Counted from the first letter of the stretch, positions 52,398 through 61,494 are shown. The stretch: DNA of 64,000 bases from Roseiterribacter gracilis (GCA_018332375.1 BOPV01000001.1:248001-312000), one strand, 5' to 3'. The notes: generated by a model not told the origin, from the letters alone. A program made the numbers and translations.

Positions 52398-53099
52398 CTA
52401 CATGTCCTCTTGCGACCCTCGCAGCGCGATCGCCAGCACGTGTGCAACCACCACACGCTGCTGCGTGTAAACTTGCAGCGAACGGATCAATTGCGGGTAC
52501 CTGCCGGCATAAAAATACCGCATGAGCTGCGCCACGTCGGTGAACTGGTTCGGTAGGATCAAATGCTCGATGCGCCGGATGCGCGCCAGCAGCGCAAGGT
52601 CCGGTTCGATCATTGCGTCGCTGTGCGGCCCGCCCGCGTGGCGCGCAACTTTCCGCAACAAGGCTTCCAGCTCGGACGCTGCGAGATCGGGATCCTGCGT
52701 TTCGACAATTCGTTCGGCGACGGCCAGACGCGTGCTGCGCTCGCTGTCGCGGCGATGCGGCCGGCGCGGCAACAGCGGATCGGGACGGTAGGTCGCTTCC
52801 GCAAGTGCGAGATTGGCGGAATAGGACGCGGCGATTTCCGACGCCGCCGGCACGTAGGGCGTATGACGGCCATACGAGACGCGGCGCAGCATCCGCTCTC
52901 CCGCCAGGCGATCGAGCGCGCGCGTGATCGTGTTGCGGCTTACGTCATAGCGATGCGCCAGACGTTGCCCGGTCAGGTCCTGCGCATTGCGGATGCGGAA
53001 GTGCCAGAGCTCGGTGCGGATAGAGCGATACGCGGTTGCAGCTTTTGTCGGGGGCGCAACCCATCCGGTTTCGATCGCCGATACGCCAACTGACTGCAT
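52398..53099 (-). CDS. GntR-like transcriptional regulator of the lasso cluster
   Basis: 233 residues. A winged-helix domain at ~25-80 (YRSIRTELWHFRIRNAQDLTGQRLAHRYDVSRNTITRALDRLAGERML followed by the wing RRVSYGRHTPYVP) matches the GntR superfamily. The C-terminal ~150 residues are helical (ELEALLRKVARHAGGPH, RIRRIEHLILPNQFTDVAQLMRYFYAGRYPQL) and resemble an FCD-type effector domain in outline, not closely. It lies directly upstream of the precursor on the same strand. GntR regulators are recurrent companions of proteobacterial lasso clusters. The effector is unknown; the lasso peptide itself or a metabolite are options. Confidence 0.82.
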   Translation of the reverse strand: MQSVGVSAIETGWVAPPTKAATAYRSIRTELWHFRIRNAQDLTGQRLAHRYDVSRNTITRALDRLAGERMLRRVSYGRHTPYVPAASEIAASYSANLALAEATYRPDPLLPRRPHRRDSERSTRLAVAERIVETQDPDLAASELEALLRKVARHAGGPHSDAMIEPDLALLARIRRIEHLILPNQFTDVAQLMRYFYAGRYPQLIRSLQVYTQQRVVVAHVLAIALRGSQEDM

Positions 53100-53562
53100 G
53101 TTTCTTCTCCTTCGATTCGTCGCGCGAGCGAGCGGAACGCAAGAGGCGTAAACAAGGCGTCATCATTGCGTTCCCTGTTTGTTAGAGCGGTGTTTGATTC
53201 GGTGTCGCTCTTATGTCCGGAGGACGCGACGGAACGCCGTATGTGGCGACAGCGCACAGGCAATCGGCAGTTTCTGCGCAGTAAAATGCACCGGCAGACT
53301 GAGTGCCTGTTGTTGGCTGCACGATGAAGTTGCAGCGCTGCAAGTTGTGCACGTGAACCACGTCGGCGGCGGCGCGATGCGCCGCATTGTTCGGCACCAT
53401 GCGCAACTGTTCGGCACGTGGCCTCCGTCTCAGCAGCCAAGCAGGCCTGCCGAGTCGCGCCGGCACGAGGCGCGGACGCGTCTTGGCTGGAAGACGCTGG
53501 TCCTGCGAAGGCCCGATGCTAGGCTCGCCCCAACGAAAATGGACCGGGGGAGGGTTTGAGAT
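53100..53562. other. 463-bp region between the lasso regulator and a beta-propeller gene
   Basis: No convincing coding frame. Notable are a 10-bp direct repeat TGTTCGGCAC at 53388-53397 and 53408-53417, and a small inverted repeat ACGTG-AAC-CACGT at 53351-53363. These could control the beta-propeller gene. GGGGGAGGG near 53543 is its ribosome binding site. Confidence 0.45.
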
Positions 53563-54702
53563 ATGCGCATGAGACTGCTGCTATCGTTGCTCTGCACGAC
53601 TCCGATTGCGGCGCCGGCCTTGGCCGACATCGCGGTCGTTTCCAATGAAGGGCGGCAGACGCTGGTCGAAGGTGTGCAGACGGTGGTGCCGTCGCCCAAG
53701 CCCGACACGGTGATGGTCCTCGATCTAGCGGGCGCCCAGCCCAAGCTGCTGTTCACGGTCGAAGCGCCCGGCAGCGCCGTCGGCCCGCCCTTCAGCGTGG
53801 CGGTCTCACCCGACGAGAAATTCGCGCTGGTGACCGCGCCGATGAAGCTCGATCCGGCCGATGCGACCAAACAGACGGCCGACAACCGGATTTCGGTAAT
53901 CGACATCGCGCAAAAGAAAGTCGTGCAGACGACGACGGCGGGGAAGTCGCCCGCCGGCGTATCGTTCAACAAGCAGGGTGATCTGGCGCTCGTCGCCAAT
54001 CGCGGCGACGGAACCTTGTCGGTGTTCAGTTTCGCGGGCGGTCAATTGACGCCGGTCAATGTGCTGAAGATCGGCGACGAGAAATCGCAGCCCAGCCACG
54101 TTGCCATTGCCGGCGACGGCAAGAGTGCGTTGGTCACGCGCGACGGCGATCATTTCATCTCGGTGCTGGCAATCGACGGCACCAACGTCAAAGTGACTGA
54201 CCGGACTCTGCGTTCGGGCATTCGGCCGTATTCGATCGACATCGCGCCGCAAGGCGACGTTGCGATTGTCGGCGACCTGGGCAGCAACAGCGGCGACAAC
54301 AACACGGTCAGCGTGATCGACCTCAAGAACGGTCCTGCGCATGTCGTAAGTTCGGTCACGGTCGGGCAGACGCCGGAAGGGCTGAAATTGTCGCCGGATG
54401 GGAAATTGCTCGCGGTTGCGATCAACAACGGCAGCAACTTGTCGCCCAAATCGCCGTTCTATGTTGATCACGGGCTGCTGCAGATCTATCGCCGCGACGG
54501 GACCAAGCTGACCAAGATCACCGAAGCGCCGACGGCACGCTGGACGCAAGGCGTCGCTTGGTCGGCGAACGGCAAGATGCTGATCGTGCAATCGATGCTG
54601 GACAAGATGTTGCAGCCTTTCGCGTTCGACGGAAAAAAGCTGAAAGCATTGACGGTAATGCAACTGGAAACGGGATCGGCTGCGATCCGCACGGCGCATT
54701 GA
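53563..54702 (+). CDS. Exported seven-bladed beta-propeller (YncE/lactonase-like) protein
   Basis: 379 residues. Signal peptide MRMRLLLSLLCTTPIAAPALA. The mature protein is a run of propeller blades with the YncE/LVIVD-type phrase V-x-P-D-x-K/ (AVSPDEKFALVTAP, SFNKQGDLALVANRGDGTLSVFS, IAGDGKSALVTRDGDHFISVL, KLSPDGKLLAVAINNGS). No catalytic motif of 6-phosphogluconolactonase is obvious. Located in the periplasm, it could bind DNA, peptide or metal, as suggested for YncE. It follows the lasso regulator divergently, but involvement in the lasso cluster is not shown. The Mod-like gene starts 2 bases after its stop. Confidence 0.82.
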   Translation: MRMRLLLSLLCTTPIAAPALADIAVVSNEGRQTLVEGVQTVVPSPKPDTVMVLDLAGAQPKLLFTVEAPGSAVGPPFSVAVSPDEKFALVTAPMKLDPADATKQTADNRISVIDIAQKKVVQTTTAGKSPAGVSFNKQGDLALVANRGDGTLSVFSFAGGQLTPVNVLKIGDEKSQPSHVAIAGDGKSALVTRDGDHFISVLAIDGTNVKVTDRTLRSGIRPYSIDIAPQGDVAIVGDLGSNSGDNNTVSVIDLKNGPAHVVSSVTVGQTPEGLKLSPDGKLLAVAINNGSNLSPKSPFYVDHGLLQIYRRDGTKLTKITEAPTARWTQGVAWSANGKMLIVQSMLDKMLQPFAFDGKKLKALTVMQLETGSAAIRTAH

Positions 54703-54704
54703 CG

Positions 54705-56165
54705 ATGAAGCTCGTCCGCGACGTGCCGTCCGCTGACGAGCGCTATGGCTTGCAATGGCCGGGCAAGCGCGCGGCGATCGACCTCGCGCTTGCGCCGGCC
54801 GGAACGTCGCTGGTGGCGGTGCCCGACGAAAGCGTCGATTGGGAGCGCACCAAAAACCTGCTGATCGAAGGCGACAATCTCGACGCGCTGAAATTGCTGC
54901 GCGCGGATCTGCAGGGCGCGATCAAGCTGATCCATATCGATCCGCCCTACAATACCGGCAAGAACTTCACCTATGCCGACGATTTCCAGGGGGCGGAGTC
55001 GGTCCATACCGATTGGCTGAACATGATCTATCCGCGCCTGCTGCTGGCGCGCGATCTGCTGCGCGACGACGGCGCGATGATCATCCATATCGACGAGCAC
55101 GAGCACGCAAATCTGCATGCCGTCGTCAGCGAGATCTTCGGCGCAGCGAATCTTTTGGGCGTCGCGGTGTGGGACAAGCGCAATCCCAAAGGCGATGCGT
55201 CCGGTCTTGCCTATCAGCACGAGTCGATCTTTTTCGTCGCCAAGAACCGCACGGTTTTCGTCGAAGCGGGCGGCTTGCGCCGGCGCAAGAAGAACGCCGA
55301 AGCTATGCTGGCCAAGGCGAAATCCTTGTTCGCGCGGCTTGGGAAAGTCGACCTGCCGTCGGATCTGAAAGACGTCGCCCGGCGCTACGGTCTAGCTGAC
55401 GCAAGCACCGACCCGTTTCGCCGGAAGATCGATCTAGTGCGCGTCAATGAAGAGTTTGCCGACTGGGTGCGTAGCCAGAATTTCAGCGGCGGCGAGTCGG
55501 CCTACAACAAGATTGACGCCGAAGGCCGTGTCTACCGGCTGGTTTCGATGGCGTGGCCGAACAAGAAACGCGCCCCCGACGATTACTTTTTGCCGCTCCT
55601 GCATCCCGTGACTGGTGAGGCCTGTCCGGTGCCGAAACGCGGCTGGCGCAACCCGCCCGAGACGATGCAGCGCCTGCTTAGCCGCGGCGAGATCGTATTC
55701 GGCGCCGACCATACGGTGCAGCCGCAACGCAAATACCGGCTCGATCAGAATCTCGATGAGAATGTGCCGTCGGTGATCGCCTATGGCGGCAGTGACGACG
55801 CGCTGCTGGCCGAGCTGGGTATTCCATTCGACACGCCCAAGCCGGTCGAGTTGGTGCGCGACCTGCTTGCCGCGGTGTTGCATCAGCAACCGGGTGGGAT
55901 CGTGCTCGATTTCTTTGCCGGCAGCGGCACGGTTGCGCATGCGGTGATGCTGCACAACGCAGCCACCGGCGACGACGCAAGGTTCATTCTGGTGCAACGG
56001 CCCGAGCCGCTCGATGCCGGGAAGCGCGATCAGCGCGCCGCAGCAGAGTTCTGCGACGCGATCGGCAAGCCGCGCACGGTTGCGGAAATTACCAAAGAGC
56101 GCGTTCGTCGTGCCGGTGCGCAATGCCCGTCGGCACCGGGCTTTCGCGTGTTCCGGCTGGCCTAA
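54705..56165 (+). CDS. Type III Mod-like DNA methyltransferase without a Res partner
   Basis: 486 residues from the ATG at 54705. The upstream in-frame extension overlaps the propeller gene and is rejected. Motif IV is IDPPYNTGKNF (D79) and comes before motif I (LDFFAGSGTVAHAVM), the order of beta-class N6-adenine or N4-cytosine methyltransferases. The start (LLIEGDNLDALKLLRADLQGAIKLIHID) and C-terminal block (EITKERVRRAGAQ ... GFRVFRL) are those of type III Mod subunits. Mod enzymes are usually longer (about 600). No helicase-nuclease Res subunit is nearby, so it is an orphan modification enzyme, potentially epigenetic. Confidence 0.85.
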   Translation: MKLVRDVPSADERYGLQWPGKRAAIDLALAPAGTSLVAVPDESVDWERTKNLLIEGDNLDALKLLRADLQGAIKLIHIDPPYNTGKNFTYADDFQGAESVHTDWLNMIYPRLLLARDLLRDDGAMIIHIDEHEHANLHAVVSEIFGAANLLGVAVWDKRNPKGDASGLAYQHESIFFVAKNRTVFVEAGGLRRRKKNAEAMLAKAKSLFARLGKVDLPSDLKDVARRYGLADASTDPFRRKIDLVRVNEEFADWVRSQNFSGGESAYNKIDAEGRVYRLVSMAWPNKKRAPDDYFLPLLHPVTGEACPVPKRGWRNPPETMQRLLSRGEIVFGADHTVQPQRKYRLDQNLDENVPSVIAYGGSDDALLAELGIPFDTPKPVELVRDLLAAVLHQQPGGIVLDFFAGSGTVAHAVMLHNAATGDDARFILVQRPEPLDAGKRDQRAAAEFCDAIGKPRTVAEITKERVRRAGAQCPSAPGFRVFRLA

Positions 56166-56304
56166 ACGCCCCGTCCTGAAACGCATTGGGGCCGCACATG
56201 GCGGCCCCTGGGGTTGCTGCATTTCGAACACAATTCAAACCCAAGAGTTCCCGGCCCGGAATTTTTTCGCGATTTTCCCGATTCGGACTGCGATTATCGC
56301 GCCT

Positions 56305-57420
56305 GTGTATCGTCCGATCGTCTTCGCCCTTGTCGCGTTCCTGCTCGTCGGTTGCGCGACGCCGATTCCGGCGCCGCAGGATCCGTTGGCGCAGATTGTC
56401 GAAGACGAGATCGCGCAGAAACAAATACCGGGCGCCGTCGTGCTGGTCGGCAGCGGCGACCGGATCCTCTACCGCCGCGCGATCGGCAATCGTGCGATCG
56501 AGCCCGGACAGATCGCCATGACGCCGGGCACGGTGTTCGACATCGCATCGCTGACCAAAGTCGTCGTGACCACGACCTTGACGATGCAGCTCGTCGAAGC
56601 GGGCAAGCTGCGGCTCGACGAAAAAGTCGCGCAGGTCTGGCCGCAATTTGCGGCAAACGGCAAAGCCGGCATTACGATCGAACAGTTGCTGCGTCATACG
56701 TCGGGCTTGCCGTCGGGTGTCGAACGCAAGACCGACTGGCATGGCTATCAAGCAGCCTTGCAACGGGTTGTGGCGACCCGTCCGACCGATCCGCCCGGCA
56801 CCTTGTTCCGCTATAGCGACGTCAATTTTCTGACCTTGGGCGAGGTGGTGCGCCGCGTCGGCGCCGCGCCGCTCGACCGGCAGGCGCAGACGAAGATTTT
56901 TGCGCCGCTCGGCATGCGCGAGACGCGCTATCTGCCGCCTGACTCCTGGCACAGCTTCATCGCGCCGACGACGCGCGAAACACCGACCGGTGTGGTGCAC
57001 GACCCAACGGCTGCACGGATGGGCGGCGTTGCAGGGCAGGCGGGATTGTTTTCGACCGCCGACGATCTGGCGCGTTTCGTCCAGGCGCTGTTGCTTGGTT
57101 CGCCGATCCTCAAACCGGCCACGGTCGAACGTATGACGCGGATCGAAGCCGGGCCGAACGGAACGCGCCGCGCCTTGGGTTGGGATTCAGTATCGCCGTT
57201 CGATGCCGGCATGGGCGCGGCTTTCGGGCCGGCTTCGTACGGCCATACCGGCTATACCGGCACGGCGATCTGGGTCGATCCGGTGCGGCGTCGCTACATG
57301 ATCGTGCTTGCCAATCGCGTCCATCCCGAGGATCGCGGTTCGGTCCGCAATCTTCGGCAACATCTTGCCGAAAAGATTTCTGCGATGTCGGACAAGGATC
57401 TCGTCGCGGCTGGCGAATAG
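56305..57420 (+). CDS. Lipoprotein serine hydrolase (beta-lactamase family)
   Basis: 371 residues from the GTG at 56305, the start that gives a correct lipoprotein signal (VFALVAFLLVGC, lipid-carrying C17). Motifs of the PBP-like serine hydrolases are S82-x-x-K85 (SLTK), YSDVNF at the YxN position, and HTGYTG as the KTG-like motif. LLRHTSGLPSG is the usual conserved turn. It is anchored in the outer or inner membrane facing the periplasm. Its role may be D-alanyl peptide hydrolysis or ester cleavage. A third member of this superfamily in the window, after those at 1 and 9339. Confidence 0.85.
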   Translation: MYRPIVFALVAFLLVGCATPIPAPQDPLAQIVEDEIAQKQIPGAVVLVGSGDRILYRRAIGNRAIEPGQIAMTPGTVFDIASLTKVVVTTTLTMQLVEAGKLRLDEKVAQVWPQFAANGKAGITIEQLLRHTSGLPSGVERKTDWHGYQAALQRVVATRPTDPPGTLFRYSDVNFLTLGEVVRRVGAAPLDRQAQTKIFAPLGMRETRYLPPDSWHSFIAPTTRETPTGVVHDPTAARMGGVAGQAGLFSTADDLARFVQALLLGSPILKPATVERMTRIEAGPNGTRRALGWDSVSPFDAGMGAAFGPASYGHTGYTGTAIWVDPVRRRYMIVLANRVHPEDRGSVRNLRQHLAEKISAMSDKDLVAAGE

Positions 57421-57489
57421 CTGCGCTTGACGCCTTGCCGTGGCTCTGCGATGCGCTGACCCGCAGTTCACGAGGACGAGGGGCACATC

Positions 57490-58509
57490 ATGGCGCACGG
57501 ACGGATCAGAGCTTTGCTGGCAGTCACCTGTGCGCTGGTTGCAAACGACGCCTATGCCTGGGGCAGCAAGGGCCATGAGATCGTCGGCATGCTGGGTGCC
57601 GAAGCCTTCCCGCGCGAAGTGCCGGCATTCCTGCGCACCTCCAGCGCAATCGCGACGATCGCGTCGTTTGCGACCGAGCTCGATCGTTCGAAAGGTGCGG
57701 GCACGACGCATGACCGCGAACGCGATCCCGGCCACTACGTCGATTTCGATGATGCGGGCAAAGCCGAAGGCGCGGTACCGCTGACCGCGTTGCCGGACAC
57801 GCGCGAAGCCTATGACACCGCGCTGCGCGCTGAGAAGAAGACGCAATACCGCGCCGGCTATTTGCCCTATTCGCTGGTCGACGGCTTTCAGCAGCTGGTC
57901 AAAGATTTCGGCTATTACCGCGCCGCGCTGGTCGGCGAACGCACCGCAAAGACCAAAGAAGACCGCGCGTTTTTCGCCAAGGATCGTGCGCGCCGCGAAT
58001 TGCTGACGCTGCGCGATCTCGGCGTGTGGTCGCACTATGTCGGTGACGCGTCGCAGCCGCTGCACGTGACGTCGCATTACAACGGCTGGGGCGACTTCCC
58101 CAATCCGAACAAATATTCGACCGACAAGACGCTGCATTCGCGCTTCGAAAGCGCCTTCGTGCGCGACAACATCAAAGTCGCCGACGTGCGCGCTGCGATG
58201 CATCCGTACGACCCGTGCGGTTGCGGCGTTGCCGACCGCACCGTGCGCTATCTCGGCCGCACCTTGGCGCATGTCGAAACCGTCTATCAGATGGAAGCGC
58301 GCGCGCCCTTCGCCAAAGGTCCGGCCGCCGACGACGAGGTCCAGTTCGTGACCCAGCGTCTGGCCGACGGTGCGTCCGAGCTGCGCGACTATGTGGTCGA
58401 GGCCTGGCGTCTCAGCGCCTTGTCCACGGTCGGCTACCCGACGATTTCGGTCGCCGCGATCGAGCGGGGCGAAGTCCAGCTGACAAGGCAGTCTTTCGGC
58501 GCCGAATAA
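57490..58509 (+). CDS. S1/P1-type nuclease or zinc-dependent phospholipase-like enzyme, exported
   Basis: 339 residues. Signal cleavage after AYA would expose W24 as the new N-terminus; in S1/P1 nucleases the amino group of Trp1 binds zinc, so this fits exactly. The following GSKGHEIVG, the segment LTLRDLGVWSHYVGDASQPLH and LHSRFESAF supply the His/Asp zinc ligands. The family is periplasmic or extracellular and cleaves single-stranded DNA/RNA and 3'-nucleotides. Some bacterial relatives are phospholipases. It is preceded by GAGGACGAGGGG as ribosome binding site and is monocistronic. Confidence 0.85.
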   Translation: MAHGRIRALLAVTCALVANDAYAWGSKGHEIVGMLGAEAFPREVPAFLRTSSAIATIASFATELDRSKGAGTTHDRERDPGHYVDFDDAGKAEGAVPLTALPDTREAYDTALRAEKKTQYRAGYLPYSLVDGFQQLVKDFGYYRAALVGERTAKTKEDRAFFAKDRARRELLTLRDLGVWSHYVGDASQPLHVTSHYNGWGDFPNPNKYSTDKTLHSRFESAFVRDNIKVADVRAAMHPYDPCGCGVADRTVRYLGRTLAHVETVYQMEARAPFAKGPAADDEVQFVTQRLADGASELRDYVVEAWRLSALSTVGYPTISVAAIERGEVQLTRQSFGAE

Positions 58510-58686
58510 CGCCGGACAGACGCCACCGAGGCGCGGGAACCGGCGCAAAAACACTGAGAAACTGCGGGCTATTCATACCGCAGTCACGTACCTTCATAAC
58601 TCGCTAACCAACTGCGCGCAGCTTCTCTACGAAGCCTGCTCGTGGCGCCCGACGTGACTGGCGCCGTGATTTTGAAGGATAGATCG

Positions 58687-58932
58687 ATGGCAAACCCATC
58701 CGCACGCGACTATGCCGAAAACCAACGCGAAGCTGCCCTGGGCACGACCCAGAAGCTGATTCAGCAGCAGGCCGCCCGTGCCACCAACCCGCCGATGAGC
58801 GGCAACGCAATGCGACCGGTTCTGGTCGGCATGGGCATGCTGCTGGTCGTGGGCGTTGTGCTGTTCGGTGTCGGCTGGCCGTTGATGCAGAAACTGATCG
58901 GCATCGTGTTCGCCAAGTTGAACCTCGCCTGA
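58687..58932 (+). CDS. Small single-pass membrane protein
   Basis: 81 residues from the ATG at 58687. The first ~40 residues are polar and helical (YAENQREAALGTTQKLIQQQ), followed by one membrane helix (PVLVGMGMLLVVGVVLFGVGWPLM) and a short amphipathic end (QKLIGIVFAKLNLA). No family recognised. A strong hairpin with T-run follows, supporting that it is a genuine expressed gene. Confidence 0.6.
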   Translation: MANPSARDYAENQREAALGTTQKLIQQQAARATNPPMSGNAMRPVLVGMGMLLVVGVVLFGVGWPLMQKLIGIVFAKLNLA

Positions 58933-58970
58933 TGCGCTGACCGTTCTCGCCTCGGCGGGAACGACGCTCA

Positions 58971-59007
58971 AAACGCCGCCGCGTTGCTGATGCACGCGGC
59001 GGCGTTT
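58971..59007 (+). terminator. Intrinsic terminator after the small membrane protein
   Basis: AAACGCCGCCGCG and CGCGGCGGCGTTT form a 13-bp perfect stem around an 11-base loop. The T-run is short, but the pattern is standard. It precedes the flavoprotein start by 34 bases. Confidence 0.75.
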
Positions 59008-59041
59008 GCGTTTGGGGACGCGTCGTGGTCGTTCTCGTCCC

Positions 59042-60226
59042 ATGAGCAAGCATATCGCCGTCATCGGTGCCGGGCCGGCCGGACTGTTCGCCGCCGAGAC
59101 GCTGGCCAAGGCGGGCGCTTCGGTCACGATCTATGACCGCATGCCGTCGCCGGCACGCAAATTCCTGATGGCTGGGCGTGGCGGCCTGAACCTCACGCAC
59201 AGCGAACCGCTCGACGCGTTCGTCGAACGCTATGGAGCTGCGCGCGCGCAGCTCGAACCAAGCCTGCGCGCATTTCCGCCGACTGCGCTGCGCGACTGGG
59301 CGCACGATCTCGGCGTCGAAACCTTCGTTGGATCGAGCGGCCGGATCTTCCCCACCGGCATGAAAGCGAGCCCGTTGTTGCGCGCCTGGCTGCGCCGGTT
59401 GGACTCGCTCGGCGTGCGGCTGGCGACGCGTCACGCATGGCGCGGCTGGGATGCGGCCGGGGCGCTGCGGTTCGCCACCGGCACGGAAGAGCTGCGCGTC
59501 GCGCACGACGCGACCATTCTCGCGCTTGGCGGTGCCAGTTGGCCGCGTCTTGGCAGCGACGGGCATTGGGCGGGGACCTTGCGCGCGCGCGGCGTTGCGG
59601 TGACCGACTTCGCACCGTCGAATGTCGGGTTTGAAATTGCCTGGTCGGATTTGTTTCGCAGCAAATTCGCCGGCGCGCCGCTCAAGCCCGCGACCTTCTA
59701 TTTCGAGGGGCGCGCGGTGCGCGGCGAAGCGGTGATCACCGATTACGGACTCGAAGGCGGCGCGATCTATCAATTGTCGGCACCGTTGCGCGACGCGATC
59801 GCGCGTGACGGGTCGGCGATTTTGCGCATCGATCTGCGCCCGGGCGAAGTCTTGTCGAGCCTCGACGCCAAACTGTCCCGCCCGCGCGGCTCGAAATCGG
59901 ATTCGAGTTTTCTGCGCGGCACGATCGGGCTGGCGCCGGTCGGTGTCGGGCTGCTGCGCGAAGCGGGCCTGTCGATCACCGCGGCTGCGATCAAATCCTT
60001 GCCGTTGAAGTTGGTCGGCGCGCGCCCGCTCGAACGCGCAATCTCGACCGCGGGCGGCGTTGCCTGGGATGCGGTCACCAACGACTTTGAACTGCGCGCC
60101 GTGCCGCGCGTCTTCGTTGCGGGCGAAATGCTCGATTGGGAAGCGCCGACCGGCGGATATTTGCTGCAAGCCTGCTTCTCGACCGCGCGGGCCGCGGCCG
60201 AAGGCGCGCTGGCCGTGACAGCTTGA
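59042..60226 (+). CDS. HI0933-like/TIGR03862-type FAD flavoprotein
   Basis: 394 residues from the ATG at 59042. An N-terminal Rossmann fold binds FAD (HIAVIGAGPAGLFAAETLAKAG, then VTIYDRMPSPARKFLMAGRGGLNLTHSE, the family signature). The second FAD contact is RVFVAGEMLDWEAPTGGYLLQACFSTARAA. The central substrate domain includes GSSGRIFPTGMKASPLL. These proteins are predicted oxidoreductases with no firmly known substrate. Some relatives act on modified nucleosides or tRNA. Start chosen because the earlier in-frame ATG lies within the terminator region. Confidence 0.88.
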   Translation: MSKHIAVIGAGPAGLFAAETLAKAGASVTIYDRMPSPARKFLMAGRGGLNLTHSEPLDAFVERYGAARAQLEPSLRAFPPTALRDWAHDLGVETFVGSSGRIFPTGMKASPLLRAWLRRLDSLGVRLATRHAWRGWDAAGALRFATGTEELRVAHDATILALGGASWPRLGSDGHWAGTLRARGVAVTDFAPSNVGFEIAWSDLFRSKFAGAPLKPATFYFEGRAVRGEAVITDYGLEGGAIYQLSAPLRDAIARDGSAILRIDLRPGEVLSSLDAKLSRPRGSKSDSSFLRGTIGLAPVGVGLLREAGLSITAAAIKSLPLKLVGARPLERAISTAGGVAWDAVTNDFELRAVPRVFVAGEMLDWEAPTGGYLLQACFSTARAAAEGALAVTA

Positions 60227-60269
60227 GGCACCCTCTGGCTTAGGGCGGCGGGGCCAGTATGGTGGCGCC

Positions 60270-61490
60270 GTGCAAATCCTGTCCTCTCTGCGCCGTCGCG
60301 GCGCGCCCCAGCCGACCCCGCAGCAACCTGAAGAAACCGTGCGTCCGCCGGACTTTATCGACGTCGCGGCACTGATCCGCGATTACGACCCGGCCGAACA
60401 TGCGCGCCGTGCGGATGCGTATTTCGCGCAGATGACCGACCCGACGCCGATCCTGCGCAAGCCGTTCGCGAATGTGCCCGAAGCGCAGGAGATCATGGCC
60501 GGTCTTGGCGCCTTGTTGCCGGCGCTGGATCTGTTCGGCCATTGCCGCGTGCTGGATTTCGGCTGCGGCCTCGGCTGGTTGTCAGGTGCGCTTGCCAATC
60601 TCGGCTGTGAAATGACTGCGATCGATATCTCGCCGACGGCGCTGCGCATCGGCGAGGCCGCGTTCCTGGCCAGCCCGCTGTCGAATGGCCGCACGATCGA
60701 TTGGAAATTGTTCGACGGCACGCGCATTCCGCTGCCCGATGCGTCTGTCGAACGCGTGATCTGTTTCGACGCGTTCCATCATTTGCCCGATCAAGCGCCG
60801 GTGCTGGCGGAGATGGCGCGTGTGCTGGTGCCGGGCGGCATCGCTGCGTTTCACGAACCCGGACCGCGCCATTCGTCGTCGCCGCAAAGCCAAGCCGAGA
60901 TGCGCGCCTTCGGCGTCATCGAAAACGACATCCATATCGCCGCGATCGAACAGCTTGCGCTGCAGGCAGGCTTCGCGCGATTGGAATTGCTGGCCTATAC
61001 ACGCCGCCCGACCAAGTTCGGTGTCGCCGTGTACGAGCAGTTGATCGCCAACCAGGGCGACGCGGCTACGTACGAAGCGTTGGGCCGCGCGATGATGCAG
61101 GATCTCGCCGATCTGCGCGTCTTCACCTTGCACAAACACGGCGAGACGCCGCGCGACAGCCGCGATGGTAGCGCGCTGGATGCAACAATCGAACGCGTGT
61201 CCAGCACGCGCGATGGCAACAAGCTGCGCACCAGCTTGCGCATCACCAATACCGGCCGGGCTGTCTGGCGTCCGTCGGGCAGCACCTTGGCGTCGGTCAA
61301 TCTCGGCGTACGCTTGGTGCGGACCGACGGATCATCGGACGAACCGTCGCGCCTTGCCGTGTCGACCGTGCCGGTCGCACCCGGTGCCAGCGTCGAGCTG
61401 CAGAGCGAGCAGGTCGTGCCGGAGAATGTCGCCGCGTTGCGCTTCGAACTGGTCAGCGAACTCGTGCGCTGGTTCGGCCGCGAGATTTGA
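60270..61490 (+). CDS. SAM-dependent methyltransferase with C-terminal beta domain
   Basis: 406 residues from a GTG. Residues ~85-225 are a class I methyltransferase: VLDFGCGLGWLSGALANLG (motif I), ITAIDIS-like MTAIDISPTAL (acidic loop), and DASVERVICFDAFHHLPD (motif of Methyltransf_11), with LVPGGIAAFHEPGPRH after it. Residues ~295-406 form a separate beta-sandwich (LRTSLRITNTGRAVWRP ... VNLGVRLVRTDG ... SVPVAPGASVELQ) of the NBR1/Ig-like type sometimes fused to glycan- or LPS-modifying methyltransferases. A surface-glycan role is plausible but not proved. Its neighbours give no pathway. Confidence 0.8.
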   Translation: MQILSSLRRRGAPQPTPQQPEETVRPPDFIDVAALIRDYDPAEHARRADAYFAQMTDPTPILRKPFANVPEAQEIMAGLGALLPALDLFGHCRVLDFGCGLGWLSGALANLGCEMTAIDISPTALRIGEAAFLASPLSNGRTIDWKLFDGTRIPLPDASVERVICFDAFHHLPDQAPVLAEMARVLVPGGIAAFHEPGPRHSSSPQSQAEMRAFGVIENDIHIAAIEQLALQAGFARLELLAYTRRPTKFGVAVYEQLIANQGDAATYEALGRAMMQDLADLRVFTLHKHGETPRDSRDGSALDATIERVSSTRDGNKLRTSLRITNTGRAVWRPSGSTLASVNLGVRLVRTDGSSDEPSRLAVSTVPVAPGASVELQSEQVVPENVAALRFELVSELVRWFGREI

Positions 61491-61494
61491 CGCG

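Noticed and set aside
53179..53559. 126-codon frame between the lasso regulator and the beta-propeller gene
   Set aside because: Cys/Arg/His-rich translation without structure or family, and it overlaps apparent regulatory repeats.
54558..54704. Upstream extension of the Mod-like methyltransferase
   Set aside because: It lies wholly inside the propeller gene, and the real Mod-like N-terminus starts at 54705.
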